From contig NZ_CP034086.1 of the NCBI RefSeq assembly GCF_003855495.1, positions 3,385,501-3,449,500 on the forward strand: a stretch of DNA of 64,000 nucleotides. Reading direction: 5' to 3'. The notes under the pieces were generated by a model. That model saw only the letters and a list, made by a program, of their open reading frames with translations, did not search any database and had not been told where the DNA came from. The position numbers and the translations under genes are program-made. Source of the DNA: Methylocystis rosea. Its GTDB lineage: Bacteria; Pseudomonadota; Alphaproteobacteria; Rhizobiales; Beijerinckiaceae. Positions 1 through 8,543 of this stretch are shown here, piece after piece (within the stretch, counting starts at the first letter, position 1; the number at the start of each line of letters is the position of its first letter).

Positions 1-350
1 TCGCCGCCAAGGGCGGAGACGCCGCCGGCGCGGAGCGCGAAATCACCCTCAAGAAGGGCGGCGTTCTGAAGGAGGGGCTCGATGAATATGACGCTTCGGC
101 GTTCAAGCTGTCCTGGCGCATGTCTGATCCAAATCTCGACGCGCTGCCCGTAAGTTCCTACACGGTCACCTTCACGATCGAACCTGCGTCAGGGGGAGGG
201 AGTGCAGTGAAATGGTATGGCCGTCTCTATCGCGGCGACACCAGCAATGAGCCGCCGGAAAACCTCAATGATGACGCCGCGCGCGCGGCGATGACGAGCT
301 ACTTGCGCGACGGCCTTCAGGGCCTGAAGAAGAAAGTGGAAGGGAAATAG
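1..350 (+). CDS. mxaD: MxaD-like periplasmic protein, C-terminal part (cut by window edge)
   Basis: The reading frame is open from base 3 of the window and ends at 350, so only the last ~115 residues are visible. The translated tail has the layout of the MxaD C-terminus: a run of alternating beta strands (KKGGVLKEGLDEYDA, ALPVSSYTVTFTI), then VKWYGRLYRGD, NEPPENLNDDAA and a final amphipathic helix ending GLKKKVEGK. MxaD is an SRPBCC-fold periplasmic protein thought to help methanol dehydrogenase interact with cytochrome cL. The following lipoprotein and the regulator pair fit the usual mxa order (D-E-H-B). The signal peptide lies outside the window. Confidence 0.75.
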   Translation, partial: AAKGGDAAGAEREITLKKGGVLKEGLDEYDASAFKLSWRMSDPNLDALPVSSYTVTFTIEPASGGGSAVKWYGRLYRGDTSNEPPENLNDDAARAAMTSYLRDGLQGLKKKVEGK

Positions 351-357
351 CTCGGCG

Positions 358-864
358 ATGCGCTTTCGCGAAGCGATCATTCTTGCAGGCGTCTGCGCGC
401 TCTTCGCCTCATGCGGCGAAGAGCGGCGCGCCGCCGAGCAGGATGATCTGATCGACTCGGGAGTCCTTAAGGGCGTTGACGTCTGGTTGCGCGCCACCGA
501 TCGCACTGAACCTGCGCTCTGGCTCGCGCAACGCGAAGCCGGCGGCGCCGTCGGCGCGCGCGAATCTGCGGTAGAGCGCATACGCGCGGCTCTGCTCTCG
601 GCGCAGCCGCATTTCCTCGAGTCCGACCGCATGCTCGCGAATCGCACCGCTCAGGTCGGGCAGATGCTCGCGGCCGACGGCCATGCCGAGGACTTCGCGG
701 AGCTGATCAACTCGCTTGTAGAAGTCGCCGCGATCGCCGGTCAAAAGCAGACCTATGGCGAGGTTTGCCAGCACTATTACAATCTGCGCCACAGCGGAGC
801 TGAACGGGAGGAGGCGCTGCGGATGCTCGCCGCCCGTTATCGCACACAGAAGCAATTCAGATAG
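358..864 (+). CDS. small lipoprotein of the mxa cluster (MxaH/MxaE-position)
   Basis: 168 aa starting 7 bp after the mxaD stop, so very likely cotranscribed. The N-terminus is a lipoprotein signal: two basic residues, a hydrophobic stretch and the lipobox LFASC with Cys19. The mature part is mostly helical, with no catalytic motif I recognise. Its place between mxaD and the mxaB-type regulator is where mxaE and mxaH sit in Methylobacterium, and a lipoprotein there suggests MxaH, a protein without a defined biochemical role. I infer the family from position rather than from a strong sequence signature. Confidence 0.6.
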   Translation: MRFREAIILAGVCALFASCGEERRAAEQDDLIDSGVLKGVDVWLRATDRTEPALWLAQREAGGAVGARESAVERIRAALLSAQPHFLESDRMLANRTAQVGQMLAADGHAEDFAELINSLVEVAAIAGQKQTYGEVCQHYYNLRHSGAEREEALRMLAARYRTQKQFR

Positions 865-870
865 CGGCGC

Positions 871-967
871 CTAAAGCGCTTCCGGTCACATGAAATCATG
901 GGATCGAAGGAATCGCCTTTGGAGCAGGGTCTCATCGAAAAAGTCTGTCAACTTTTTCGGAACCTGC
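871..967. repeat. palindromic intergenic element with terminator-like hairpin
   Basis: This gap between two converging genes contains nested inverted repeats: CATGAAATCATG near 892-903 and a strong hairpin at 936-959 (CGAAAAAGT, 6-nt loop, ACTTTTTCG). The overall text (AAAGCGCTTCCGGTCACATG followed by ATGGGATCG) resembles a palindromic intergenic element common in Rhizobiales genomes. It may also act as a bidirectional terminator. I cannot see a second full copy in this window. Confidence 0.4.
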
Positions 968-968
968 T

Positions 969-1601
969 TTAGGCAAGTTTCATTGCAACCTTGTTTTCGA
1001 CGGCGATACGCAGAAGATCCGCTTTCGAACGCGCGCCAAGCTTGCGCTTTAGAAGAATGCAATTATTGGCGACGGTCTTGTAGGAGACCTTAAGAATATG
1101 CGCGATTTCCGTCATATCCTTGCCGTCGGCGAGATTGCGCAGGATCTCGATTTCCCGGCCGTTCAGCGCGTCGAGGGGGTTGCTGGCGCGGCTCTGATCG
1201 GCGAAGGCGAGCTTGAGCGCGAGAGTGTTCGACAGATAGCGCTCGCCCGCCGCGACGGCGCGGATCGCCTTGATAAAGACGCGTGGGTCCTCGTTCTTCG
1301 CGACATAGCCGCGCGCCCCGCCCTCGATCGCCCGCGCCGCAAATACCGGATCGTCGTTCATGGTGAAAACGATGATTTGAGCGTTCGCGTCCCGCTTCAA
1401 GATGCGGCGCAGCAGTTCGAAGCCGGACACGCCGGGTAGATTGATGTCGAGCACCACGACGTCGGGCGCTGCGGACGCATAGGAGTCAAGCGCCTCATTG
1501 GCGTCATGCGCCTCGAGGACTTCGATGTCTTTTTGTCCCGAAAGCATGCCGCGGCAGCCCTCGATCACCATGGGGTGGTCGTCGACGATGAGAATGCGCA
1601 T
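969..1601 (-). CDS. mxaB: LuxR/NarL-type response regulator, MxaB/MoxX-like
   Basis: 210 aa, complete two-domain regulator. The receiver domain has acidic Asp7-Asp8, phospho-acceptor Asp52 (VVVLDINLPG), Thr80 and Lys102. The C-terminal ~60 residues form a LuxR-type helix-turn-helix (LNGREIEILRNLADGKDM onward, with the recognition helix around VSYKTVANNCILLKRKL). It lies next to mxa genes and diverges from a histidine kinase, matching MxaB of Methylobacterium and MoxX of Paracoccus, which activate methanol dehydrogenase genes. The 88-bp divergent gap presumably holds both promoters. Name inferred from context plus family. Confidence 0.75.
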   Translation of the reverse strand: MRILIVDDHPMVIEGCRGMLSGQKDIEVLEAHDANEALDSYASAAPDVVVLDINLPGVSGFELLRRILKRDANAQIIVFTMNDDPVFAARAIEGGARGYVAKNEDPRVFIKAIRAVAAGERYLSNTLALKLAFADQSRASNPLDALNGREIEILRNLADGKDMTEIAHILKVSYKTVANNCILLKRKLGARSKADLLRIAVENKVAMKLA

Positions 1602-1689
1602 CCTTTTTCGCTTGTTTGAGAGCCTGAACCTATGTTGTGAAAACCGCTAGTCTTGTCAATCGACTGTAAATGGACGTCAACGGTTAAGC

Positions 1690-3096
1690 ATGGAAACGAG
1701 GGCGTTCATGCGCGGGGTTTCGCTTAAAGCCAGACTGGGCGGATTGATCGGCGTCGTGCTCATCGCGACGTTGCTGATCAATCTTGCAATCCAGCTTCTT
1801 CACGCTGGCCCGCGCGTGCGCGCGGAAGCGGGAAGCAATCTCAGATTGATGCGGGAATTTGTCCTGGCAACGATTGCAAATCTTCCCGAAAATGAAGATC
1901 CGCTTCCCGCATTGCGGCGGCTCTACGCGTCGCTGGGGAACCTTCGCCATGCTGATGTTGAGATCCTCGCCGCTAACGAGACCGCGCCGCGCGACTGGCT
2001 GGAGAAGATCCGCCATTCCGGTCAGGACGTGCCGGAATGGTTTGTGAAGCTCGTCGGCGCCTCGCCGCGCGTGTTGACGATTCCCGTGATGGTCGGCGGG
2101 CGCGCCTACAGCAATATTGTGGTGATTTCGAACCCCTTCGACGAACTCGAAGAGATCTGGTCCGACATGCTATGGCTGGCGGCGATCAGCCTCGCCGTCA
2201 CGATCATCTTCCTGACGCTCGTGCTGCTGTTCCTGCGCTCCTCGCTTGCGCCTTTCGATGCGCTGAAGTTCGGCCTGGCGCAATTGGAGGCTGGCAGGAG
2301 CGGCGTGCGGCTGTCGGTCAGCGGCGCGACGGAATTTCGATCGATCGCCGCCGCCCTGAATTCGCTCGGGGCGACGCTTGATCGCGTCAAGCAGGAGAAT
2401 CGCGATCTCGTCGATAGGCTTTTTCAGGTGCAGGAAGGCGAGCGCAAGGATATCGCGCGCGATCTGCATGATGAAGCCGGTCCATGTCTGTTTTCGATAC
2501 GCGCCACGTCGGCGACGCTACAGGAGCTTCTCTCGCATCCTGCTCCCGACCTGAGCCGACTGAGACAGATGAGCGCAACGATCGACAAGGCGAGCGAGTC
2601 GCTTCAATCGCTGTTCAGAGGCCTGCTCGGACGGCTGCGGCCAAAAGGCCTCGAGGAACTTGGTCTAGAACCAGCGCTGAAGGCGCTCTTCGCCTCCTGG
2701 ACGCTCACCCATCCCGAGGTCGATCTGCGGCTCGTCGCGCGCCACGATCTCTCATCGCTTGATGAGGAGACGGCGCTGACGGCCTACCGTGTGGTGCAGG
2801 AGGGCGTAACCAATATCTTCCGCCACTCCGGCGCGGATAAGGGCCAAGTCACGCTGGAATTCGGCTTTGACGCGTCAGCAAACTCCTCGGAGGTCGACGC
2901 AGAAGCGCCGCCGCAATTAAAGATCACGATTGAGGATAATGGCGTCGGCATTTCGGAGCGTGTTGCTCCGGGCATGGGTCTGCTTGGCATGAACGAGCGC
3001 GTGCGCGCGCTTGGCGGCGCGCAGCGGATCGAAAGGCAGGAGTCCGGCGGCACGCGGATCACGGTGTCGCTTCCGCTGCTGGACGATGTGGAATGA
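1690..3096 (+). CDS. membrane sensor histidine kinase, MoxY-like (HisKA_3)
   Basis: 468 aa. A transmembrane helix lies at about residues 10-31 and a second at about 155-178, framing a ~120-residue periplasmic sensor. A HAMP linker follows (~180-235). The HisKA_3 phospho-acceptor is in ERKDIARDLHDEAG with His260, and the ATPase domain shows the N box EDNGVG (from 415) and G box GMGLLGMNERV (from 428). This class pairs with NarL-type regulators, and the divergent MxaB-like gene is the obvious partner. It corresponds to MoxY of Paracoccus by architecture and position. The start at 1690 is the first ATG; an ATG at 1708 is possible. Confidence 0.8.
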   Translation: METRAFMRGVSLKARLGGLIGVVLIATLLINLAIQLLHAGPRVRAEAGSNLRLMREFVLATIANLPENEDPLPALRRLYASLGNLRHADVEILAANETAPRDWLEKIRHSGQDVPEWFVKLVGASPRVLTIPVMVGGRAYSNIVVISNPFDELEEIWSDMLWLAAISLAVTIIFLTLVLLFLRSSLAPFDALKFGLAQLEAGRSGVRLSVSGATEFRSIAAALNSLGATLDRVKQENRDLVDRLFQVQEGERKDIARDLHDEAGPCLFSIRATSATLQELLSHPAPDLSRLRQMSATIDKASESLQSLFRGLLGRLRPKGLEELGLEPALKALFASWTLTHPEVDLRLVARHDLSSLDEETALTAYRVVQEGVTNIFRHSGADKGQVTLEFGFDASANSSEVDAEAPPQLKITIEDNGVGISERVAPGMGLLGMNERVRALGGAQRIERQESGGTRITVSLPLLDDVE

Positions 3097-3253
3097 CTGA
3101 GACAAGGAGCTCGTTCTTCCGACCCCCGTCCTGATCGGGAAATTTTGGAAGCGTGGATGGCGAAATTTTGAAGGTGTAACGATGCGCGCGCTTCATTATT
3201 CTCCACCGGAGCCGTCGTGTCGGGCGGACTACGAAAAATGGAGGAGCAACGCC

Positions 3254-3331
3254 ATGGCCTGGTCGCAACCGATCATCGTCGAAATCTGCGTCGGGATGGA
3301 AATCACCAGCTACGAATCGGCTGAGATCTGA
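3254..3331 (+). CDS. pqqA: PQQ precursor peptide PqqA
   Basis: A 25-codon gene, ATG at 3254, TGA at 3329-3331, with GGAG in front. The peptide has the conserved core EICVGMEITSYESAEI. Glu16 and Tyr20 stand in the E-x3-Y spacing that PqqE (radical SAM) and PqqD use to crosslink the two side chains into pyrroloquinoline quinone. PQQ is the cofactor of methanol dehydrogenase, so the position just after the mxa regulators makes sense. No pqqB, C, D or E follows; a strong terminator comes next, so this is a single-gene transcript. Confidence 0.95.
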   Translation: MAWSQPIIVEICVGMEITSYESAEI

Positions 3332-3414
3332 TCAGCCCGTCGCGGGGGTCGAGACCTGGGCCCGCCTAAGCTGAAGCACCGGGCGGAGCCTGGTCGACAA
3401 AATAAACATGAGCT

Positions 3415-3446
3415 AGCGCCGTCGCTTGCGACGGCGCTGCTGTTTT
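3415..3446 (+). terminator. rho-independent terminator after pqqA
   Basis: Perfect 11-bp inverted repeat (AGCGCCGTCGC at 3415-3425, GCGACGGCGCT at 3428-3438) followed within 4 nt by TTTTT. It ends the pqqA transcript 84 bp after its stop codon. Confidence 0.85.
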
Positions 3447-3626
3447 TGCGCGCCTTCCGCGCCCAGAGTTTTTTCTAAGCTGCGCCGGCGTTGAGGAGCG
3501 CATTTTTGGCACTCACCTCCGGCTGCTGATAGCACATTGTTTTTTCAGGCCTTTGCCTTTCCTGGCGCTTGCTCTCCGAGGATTTGCTCCTAATCTGAAG
3601 GGAATCAGATCGTCAAGGAGCATGCC

Positions 3627-3896
3627 ATGGCGTCCAGCGGCTTCCGTTTGCAGCTTCAAGGCTACGGCCTGACGACGGCGAATATTCTCTATCGTCTGCC
3701 GGATTATCCGAAGATCATCCAATCCTACATCTGGCAGGAATATGATCTTCATCCCGAGTTTCCGGAGCTGCGCAAATTTCTCGATTTCTGGATGCGCAGC
3801 CTCGATGGCCCGCTGCATTCCGTCACCGTCGCGCATTCGAACCTCATCAAACCGGCTGAGTTGAAGCTACTTGATAAGGAATTCAAGGTGCACTGA
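3627..3896 (+). CDS. usg: Usg family protein
   Basis: 89 aa, start ATG 3627 preceded by AAGGAG. The sequence has the features of the small alphaproteobacterial Usg family: LQGYGLTTANILYRLPDYP, SYIWQEYDLHPEFPELRKF, then LDGPLHSVTVAHSNLIKPAE. Members were once labelled as a probable subunit of phosphoribosylanthranilate isomerase; the function is not established. It stands alone between pqqA and a small membrane protein, with no tryptophan genes nearby. Confidence 0.85.
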   Translation: MASSGFRLQLQGYGLTTANILYRLPDYPKIIQSYIWQEYDLHPEFPELRKFLDFWMRSLDGPLHSVTVAHSNLIKPAELKLLDKEFKVH

Positions 3897-3972
3897 AAAA
3901 CTCATATGACCGCCACCTTGCGCAACGCGCTTCGCCGAGACAAAATTGAGGCGGGTTGGAGCGAGGGCTGCC

Positions 3973-4428
3973 GTGAGGGACGAGGGCGATACGAAATCAT
4001 GGATGGGAGTCTGGGAAGCGGCCGCGCTGATCGTCATCGTGGCGACGGCTTTCCTTCTCGCGAGGCAATATCGGGAAAGCCTTAATATCGATGAGCCGCC
4101 GGAGCCTCTCTCGCTGGCTTTGGAGCGAGAAGCGGCGGAGGTGAACGCGACGCTTCCAGAGATGGTCAGCGAGGGCGTTCGTCTCGATAAGGCGACGGCG
4201 GGTCCGGGCAACGCGTTCAATTACAGCTATACGATCGTCGACGATGAAACAGCGCGAACTCTAATCGGCAACGCCAAGAAGCTCGCCGCATTGAGGGCCC
4301 AGCTGCAGGAGCGCGTGTGTCTGACGATGCCGAATCATCGCGCGAGCGGCGCCATCGTCCGATATTCGCTGAAGGACAATAAGGGCGAGGTGATCGCCGA
4401 CGTCTCAATTGATGCGGGCGACTGCTGA
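3973..4428 (+). CDS. small membrane-anchored protein of unknown function
   Basis: 151 aa from the GTG at 3973, chosen because AGGG lies 5 nt upstream; TTG 3946 and ATG 4003 in the same frame are alternatives. One N-terminal transmembrane helix (AAALIVIVATAFLLA) is followed by a ~115-residue extracytoplasmic domain with two cysteines (in ERVCLTMP and at the very C-terminus, DAGDC) that could form a disulphide. I do not recognise the family. It converges on nifA1. Confidence 0.55.
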   Translation: MRDEGDTKSWMGVWEAAALIVIVATAFLLARQYRESLNIDEPPEPLSLALEREAAEVNATLPEMVSEGVRLDKATAGPGNAFNYSYTIVDDETARTLIGNAKKLAALRAQLQERVCLTMPNHRASGAIVRYSLKDNKGEVIADVSIDAGDC

Positions 4429-4539
4429 GAAGGGTGGGCGCCGGCTTTAGCGCGGCGCCCGCTGGGGACGACGCGGACGGCACGCCACGACTGTCGCTGG
4501 TAGAGCAAATCGCCGAGCGCTTCGCCAGCGCGGAGGAAC

Positions 4540-6282
4540 TCAGAACTTCTTGACCTCGACGCCATGTTTTTGCAGCGCGTAGCCAATCTGACGAGGGGTC
4601 AGTCCAAGCAGCCGGGCCGCCTTGGCCTTGACCCAGCCCGCGCGCTCCATGGCGTCCACCAAACGTTCGCGATCGGAAGGGCCGTCACGCTCCACGGCGG
4701 TGCAGTTTTCGGCGCCGGGACAGGTCTCGGGCGAAGGGTCGGCGTTAGGGCGCTCACTCGTCGTCGCCGGCGGCGGCGCAGGCTGACGCTCTCGCGGCGG
4801 CGCCAGGGTCGGCACGCTCGCGACGGGTGGAGGAGGCGCCGAACGCTCCAATGAGCCGCTCCAAAGCACCGAAGAGAGGCAGCCGTCGTTGCGACAGGAG
4901 AAATCCTTGTCGGTGATGACATTCCCTTGCGCCAAAGTCGCTGTCCGAAACACGCAGTTTTCCAGCTCTCGGATGTTGCCCGGAAAGGCGCAGGCCGTGA
5001 GCACGTGCAGGGCCGATTCCGAAAAGCTCAGCCGTCCGCCTTGCTCCGCGTTGAAGCGACGCAGAAATTCATTGGCGAGAGGTTCGAGATCGCCCTTACG
5101 GTCGCGCAGCGGCGGCACGAAAATGGGCACGACGCTGATGCGGTAGTATAAATCGGCGCGAAATTCGTTGCGCTTGACCGCCTCTTCGAGATTTTTGTTC
5201 GTCGCGCACACGAGTCGAACATCGACTTTCTGCGTGCGCGTGCCGCCCACCCGTTCGAATTCGCCTTCCTGTAAAACGCGCAGCAGCTTTGCCTGAAACG
5301 CCGGCGTGATTTCGCCGATCTCGTCCAGAAACAATGTGCCGCCGTCGGCCAGTTCGAAACGGCCCTTGCGCATGTTCACTGCGCCGGTGAAAGCGCCGCG
5401 CTCATGGCCGAAGAGCTCCGATTCCAGCACGCTCTCGGGGAGCGCCGCGCAATTCAGCTTGATGAAGGGTTTCGAGCGGCGCGGCGAGAGATTGTGTATC
5501 GCCGCGGCAAACAGCTCCTTGCCGGTGCCCGATTCGCCGCGCAGAAGGACGGTGGACTTGGCCTTGGCGACGACGCGAATCTTATCGATCACCGCGCGCA
5601 GCGCCGGGCTGCTGCCGACAACGCCATTGATGCCGCTGTTCTTTGCTTCGATCTGCGGAAGGCGGTCGCCTTTTTCGAGCCAGGCCTTTTCCTGCATCAA
5701 ACGTTCGCGGTCGCGTGCGATGAGCTTGTGCAGTCGAAGGGTCTGCCCGACGAGATTGGCGATCATCGTCAGGAAGCGCACGTCATGGTCGAACAGCGTC
5801 ACTGAACGATCGTCGTAGACGCGATCCACCGTCAGCGTGCCGACGACGGCGTCGCCCTCCTTGATCGGGACGCCGATCAGCGAGAACGGCCGGCCGTCGG
5901 TCGGTCCCCATTCGGAAAAGTCGGAGCCTTGGAAGAGCGGCGAGGCTGCGACATTCTCGACGACGAGCGGCATTTTCGTCGCGACGATCTGCCCTACGGC
6001 GCGTTCGGGCAGCCGGTCGAAGAAACGCTTGGCGGAATCTTCGCTCCAGCCCGACCCAACCACAACCTCGGGCCCGCCCGCCGCGTCGAGCAACGCGACC
6101 AAGCCATGGCGCATATCAAGAAAACTCGAAAGCAGCGCGAGCACGCCCGCAAGCGTAGTTTCCAGACGGTTTGGCGACGCCAGAAGCTTCGATATTTCGT
6201 AGATGCCGACGAGAGCGGTGTCTCTCACATCGAATTCGCGCGCCTTCGGCGCGCATGCGCCGCCTGCCAGCTGCAAACCCAT
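4540..6282 (-). CDS. nifA: NifA, sigma54-dependent nif activator (copy 1)
   Basis: 580 aa from the ATG at 6282; the frame is open further upstream but a sigma54 promoter just before this ATG fixes the start. Order: GAF domain (~25-180), AAA+ sigma54-interaction domain (~220-445) with GESGTGKE (Lys255) and GAFTGA (296-301), linker, Fis-type helix-turn-helix (~540-580). The four cysteines Cys431, 443, 463 and 468 give C-X11-C-X19-C-X4-C, the mark of oxygen-sensitive NifA that lacks a NifL partner. A further CPGAENC lies in the linker. It is a paralogue of the NifA at 25137 and sits about 19 kb outside the main cluster. Confidence 0.93.
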   Translation of the reverse strand: MGLQLAGGACAPKAREFDVRDTALVGIYEISKLLASPNRLETTLAGVLALLSSFLDMRHGLVALLDAAGGPEVVVGSGWSEDSAKRFFDRLPERAVGQIVATKMPLVVENVAASPLFQGSDFSEWGPTDGRPFSLIGVPIKEGDAVVGTLTVDRVYDDRSVTLFDHDVRFLTMIANLVGQTLRLHKLIARDRERLMQEKAWLEKGDRLPQIEAKNSGINGVVGSSPALRAVIDKIRVVAKAKSTVLLRGESGTGKELFAAAIHNLSPRRSKPFIKLNCAALPESVLESELFGHERGAFTGAVNMRKGRFELADGGTLFLDEIGEITPAFQAKLLRVLQEGEFERVGGTRTQKVDVRLVCATNKNLEEAVKRNEFRADLYYRISVVPIFVPPLRDRKGDLEPLANEFLRRFNAEQGGRLSFSESALHVLTACAFPGNIRELENCVFRTATLAQGNVITDKDFSCRNDGCLSSVLWSGSLERSAPPPPVASVPTLAPPRERQPAPPPATTSERPNADPSPETCPGAENCTAVERDGPSDRERLVDAMERAGWVKAKAARLLGLTPRQIGYALQKHGVEVKKF

Positions 6283-6328
6283 ACTATTTAGCCTCACGAC
6301 ATGCGTGGGTGTTTTCACAGGTTTTGAC

Positions 6329-6343
6329 GCAAGCACCGTGCCA
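6329..6343 (-). promoter_or_regulatory. sigma54 -24/-12 promoter of nifA1
   Basis: On the minus strand the sequence reads TGGCACGGTGCTTGC, an exact match to TGGCACG-N4-TTGC. The predicted start is near 6317, leaving ~35 nt to the ATG at 6282. A one-mismatch NifA site (TGT-N10-ACG) lies at 6520-6535, ~200 bp upstream; no exact one is visible. Confidence 0.85.
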
Positions 6344-7114
6344 TACCGCCTTTTTGCCCTTAGCCTCACAAAAACAATGGCCTGCAATTGCCTCGACATC
6401 GGCGTTGGCGCGCATGCTTGATCAACTCTTGCGCCTTCTGCCGTCTCCTCCGGCGCCGCCGCCCGATTGATCGGCGATCGGCTCCATCCACACCGTGCTC
6501 GCGCCGCAACCGACATGGATGTCGCCTTGCCGACGCCGGCGCGAAGACTTGCGCTTAGTCGCCACGCGCATCGTAACGGGTCGATAGCTGATTTACAGGC
6601 GCTTACATGCCTTATGCGGCATTTCGCCGCCATGAGTCGGCTGTCGCGCTTAACGATTTCCGCACTCCCGATCGCGCAGCGGCGCGACCTATTGAGCGCA
6701 ATCTTTGACGATCTGGCACGGAGAACCGAGCACGTCGACCGACATCTACGCGATTCTTCCTTACCATGGCGCTCGAGCGATCGACGCAATGACGACCGAC
6801 TGCGCCTGATCCGCGCCGAAACTCAGCGGCGGGCGGCAAGCCGCTTTGGTTGCATGCAGTCGAAGCAATCTGACGTGAAGGACATGATCGCGCTGCTGCC
6901 TAGATTTGTAACAGATTGGATAGTTATTGGTCGGTTATGCGGAAGGCGTGTGATATGCGCCGCGCCATACCGATGATATAGACGCGATCGTGCAATCCCA
7001 TTTCATCGAAGGAAACCCGGCTCGAGCGGCTGATTATTATGCCGTAGCCGTAACGACGTCGGGCGCCGTCGAGGGAGGCCATAGCGATAGCTGCTTTTCT
7101 TAGGAGCCGACGAC
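6344..7114. other. 771-bp intergenic region between nifA1 and mop
   Basis: Apart from the weak NifA-like site at 6520-6535 I find no gene, tRNA or clear repeat. Open frames here have unconvincing composition (Arg/Ser-rich). An AGGAG precedes the mop start at its right end. Confidence 0.5.
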
Positions 7115-7321
7115 ATGAAGATTTCCGCGCGTAACAGCCTTCCCGGGACGGTCAAGCACATCCAGAAGGGCGCAACCACGGCGCATGTGACGATCGACGT
7201 CAACGGATTGACCGTCACAGCTTCAATCACCAACGAATCCGTCGAGGAGCTTGGACTCCGCGAAGGGTCGAAGGTCAAAGCAGTCATCAAGTCGTCGGAT
7301 GTGATGATCGCGGTCGACTAA
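7115..7321 (+). CDS. Mop-domain molybdate-binding protein (molbindin)
   Basis: 68 aa, a single TOBE/Mop domain: ARNSLPGTVKHIQKGATTAHV, then VTASITNESVEELGLREGSKV and VKAVIKSSDVMIAVD. Molbindins of this length assemble into rings that store or buffer molybdate in the cytoplasm. A role in molybdenum supply for FeMo-cofactor is a reasonable inference from the neighbouring nifA. The start has AGGAG upstream. I saw no sigma54 promoter or ModE site in front of it. Confidence 0.9.
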   Translation: MKISARNSLPGTVKHIQKGATTAHVTIDVNGLTVTASITNESVEELGLREGSKVKAVIKSSDVMIAVD

Positions 7322-7344
7322 CGCTCGTGGGCGGCCGATGGACG

Positions 7345-7770
7345 CTATGGCGCCGGAACGCGCGACGGCTTTCCATCGGCGTCGACGAAGGGGAACAGCC
7401 CCGACTGGAAGCATTGCGTCATGTGGGCGGCTTTCGCGATCGCCTGCTCGGCCTGCGTCTTCGGCAGCGCTTCATTGGCGCTTTCGCTAAAGAGTTCGAG
7501 CCAGCGCGTAAAATGCTGAGGCTCAATCGGTAAATTGATATGCGCGGCGAAGGGCTGGCCCTGATAGCGCTCCGTGCCGAGCAAGGTCCTGGACCAGAAA
7601 TTCGCGACGATCCCCATATGCTGGTCGAGACCGTCAATCGCCATAAAGATAGGACCCAACAGCGGATCTTCGGCGCCCTTGGCGTAGAAGCGACGCACGC
7701 AATCGTCGATTGCGATCTCTAAGCTGTCGCGTTCGGCGCCGTCCTCGATCGGCGGAATGGCGGGCTCCAT
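7345..7770 (-). CDS. group III truncated haemoglobin
   Basis: 141 aa. The family signature is present: FYAKGAEDPLLGPIF in the early helices, NFWSRTLLGTERYQG, and AAHINLPIEPQHFTRWLELF, where His86 is the expected proximal haem ligand and His77 is the other conserved histidine. Group III haemoglobins bind oxygen or NO; near nifA and an iron uptake operon a role in oxygen or NO handling is possible but inferred. The upstream receiver-domain gene on the same strand ends 42 bp before it. Confidence 0.88.
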   Translation of the reverse strand: MEPAIPPIEDGAERDSLEIAIDDCVRRFYAKGAEDPLLGPIFMAIDGLDQHMGIVANFWSRTLLGTERYQGQPFAAHINLPIEPQHFTRWLELFSESANEALPKTQAEQAIAKAAHMTQCFQSGLFPFVDADGKPSRVPAP

Positions 7771-7812
7771 GGCGACCTCCCTGCATAATGTCGATTGGCG
7801 GCTGTTCAGGCG

Positions 7813-8250
7813 CTAGCGCAGGTTCAGAACGGCCCGGGGGATCGCGCCGGACTTTTTCCTGGCGCTCAGCAGCGCGTCGACCTTATCGCGCAGCAGTGCA
7901 ATTTGCAGCGGCTTCGCCAAAAAACCGTGCGCGCCCTCGGCGACGCACTCCTGGCCGAATCCGCTCGATATCTGATCAACGATGACGATGATTTTGGTTT
8001 CGGGAACCCGCGCCAGAAACTCTTGAATGAGATCCAGCCCGTTGACGCGGATGACGCCTTCGGCAAGCACCAGTAAGTCCGGCCTTATTTGCTCCGCTTT
8101 TGCGAGCGTTTCGGACGCGCTCGCGAGTTCATGCGCCTCATATTCGTCATGGAGCATGAACTCGATCGCCGCGCGAAAGCTTTCATTGTCGTCCACGACA
8201 AAAACGCGCCTGCGTTCAATGGCTTTCGCCACCTTGACGCTGATCTGCAT
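7813..8250 (-). CDS. stand-alone receiver-like protein without phospho-Asp
   Basis: About 145 aa from ATG 8250 (GAGG upstream); an ATG at 8286 is an alternative. A single CheY-like domain: acidic pair Asp20-Asp21 (VFVVDDNES), conserved Lys113 (GFLAKPLQ). The position of the phospho-acceptor reads LLVLAEGVIRVNG, so Ala63 replaces Asp. It probably cannot be phosphorylated in the normal way and may act as a constitutive or ligand-gated adaptor. It has no output domain and no adjacent kinase. Confidence 0.75.
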   Translation of the reverse strand: MQISVKVAKAIERRRVFVVDDNESFRAAIEFMLHDEYEAHELASASETLAKAEQIRPDLLVLAEGVIRVNGLDLIQEFLARVPETKIIVIVDQISSGFGQECVAEGAHGFLAKPLQIALLRDKVDALLSARKKSGAIPRAVLNLR

Positions 8251-8543
8251 GGCAGCCTCGCGCGGTGATTGACTCACGAATGTCAAAGCAAGTCGCGTGC
8301 CGCGCTAGATACTGCAGCGTTGCGCAGCGTCGCGGCTTTCGACGGGAGTGCGTCGACGCACCTGCGTCAGCGCATAGCGGCGCCCGACTGGGGGGCCGCC
8401 AATCGTCGGCCAAATCGAACTCTTGCGCGGAAACTCTACGCGCGCGGCGCTGCGCTGGGATCAAGAACAATATCTTCGCAGGAAAATTACTGCCGCGTAG
8501 TTTGGAATTAAAGCGTTTCCAAACTAGCGTGTGGCCGAAAGGT

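Noticed and set aside
4436..4460. Hairpin GGGCGCCG / CGGCGCCC between converging genes
   Set aside because: GC-rich with no T run; common by chance at this base composition.
6520..6535. NifA site upstream of nifA1
   Set aside because: TGT-N10-ACG has one mismatch and lies ~200 bp from the promoter; mentioned with the promoter but not listed as a site.
6467..6976. 169-codon open frame in the nifA1-mop gap
   Set aside because: Arg/Ser-rich, no ribosome site, no recognisable domain.
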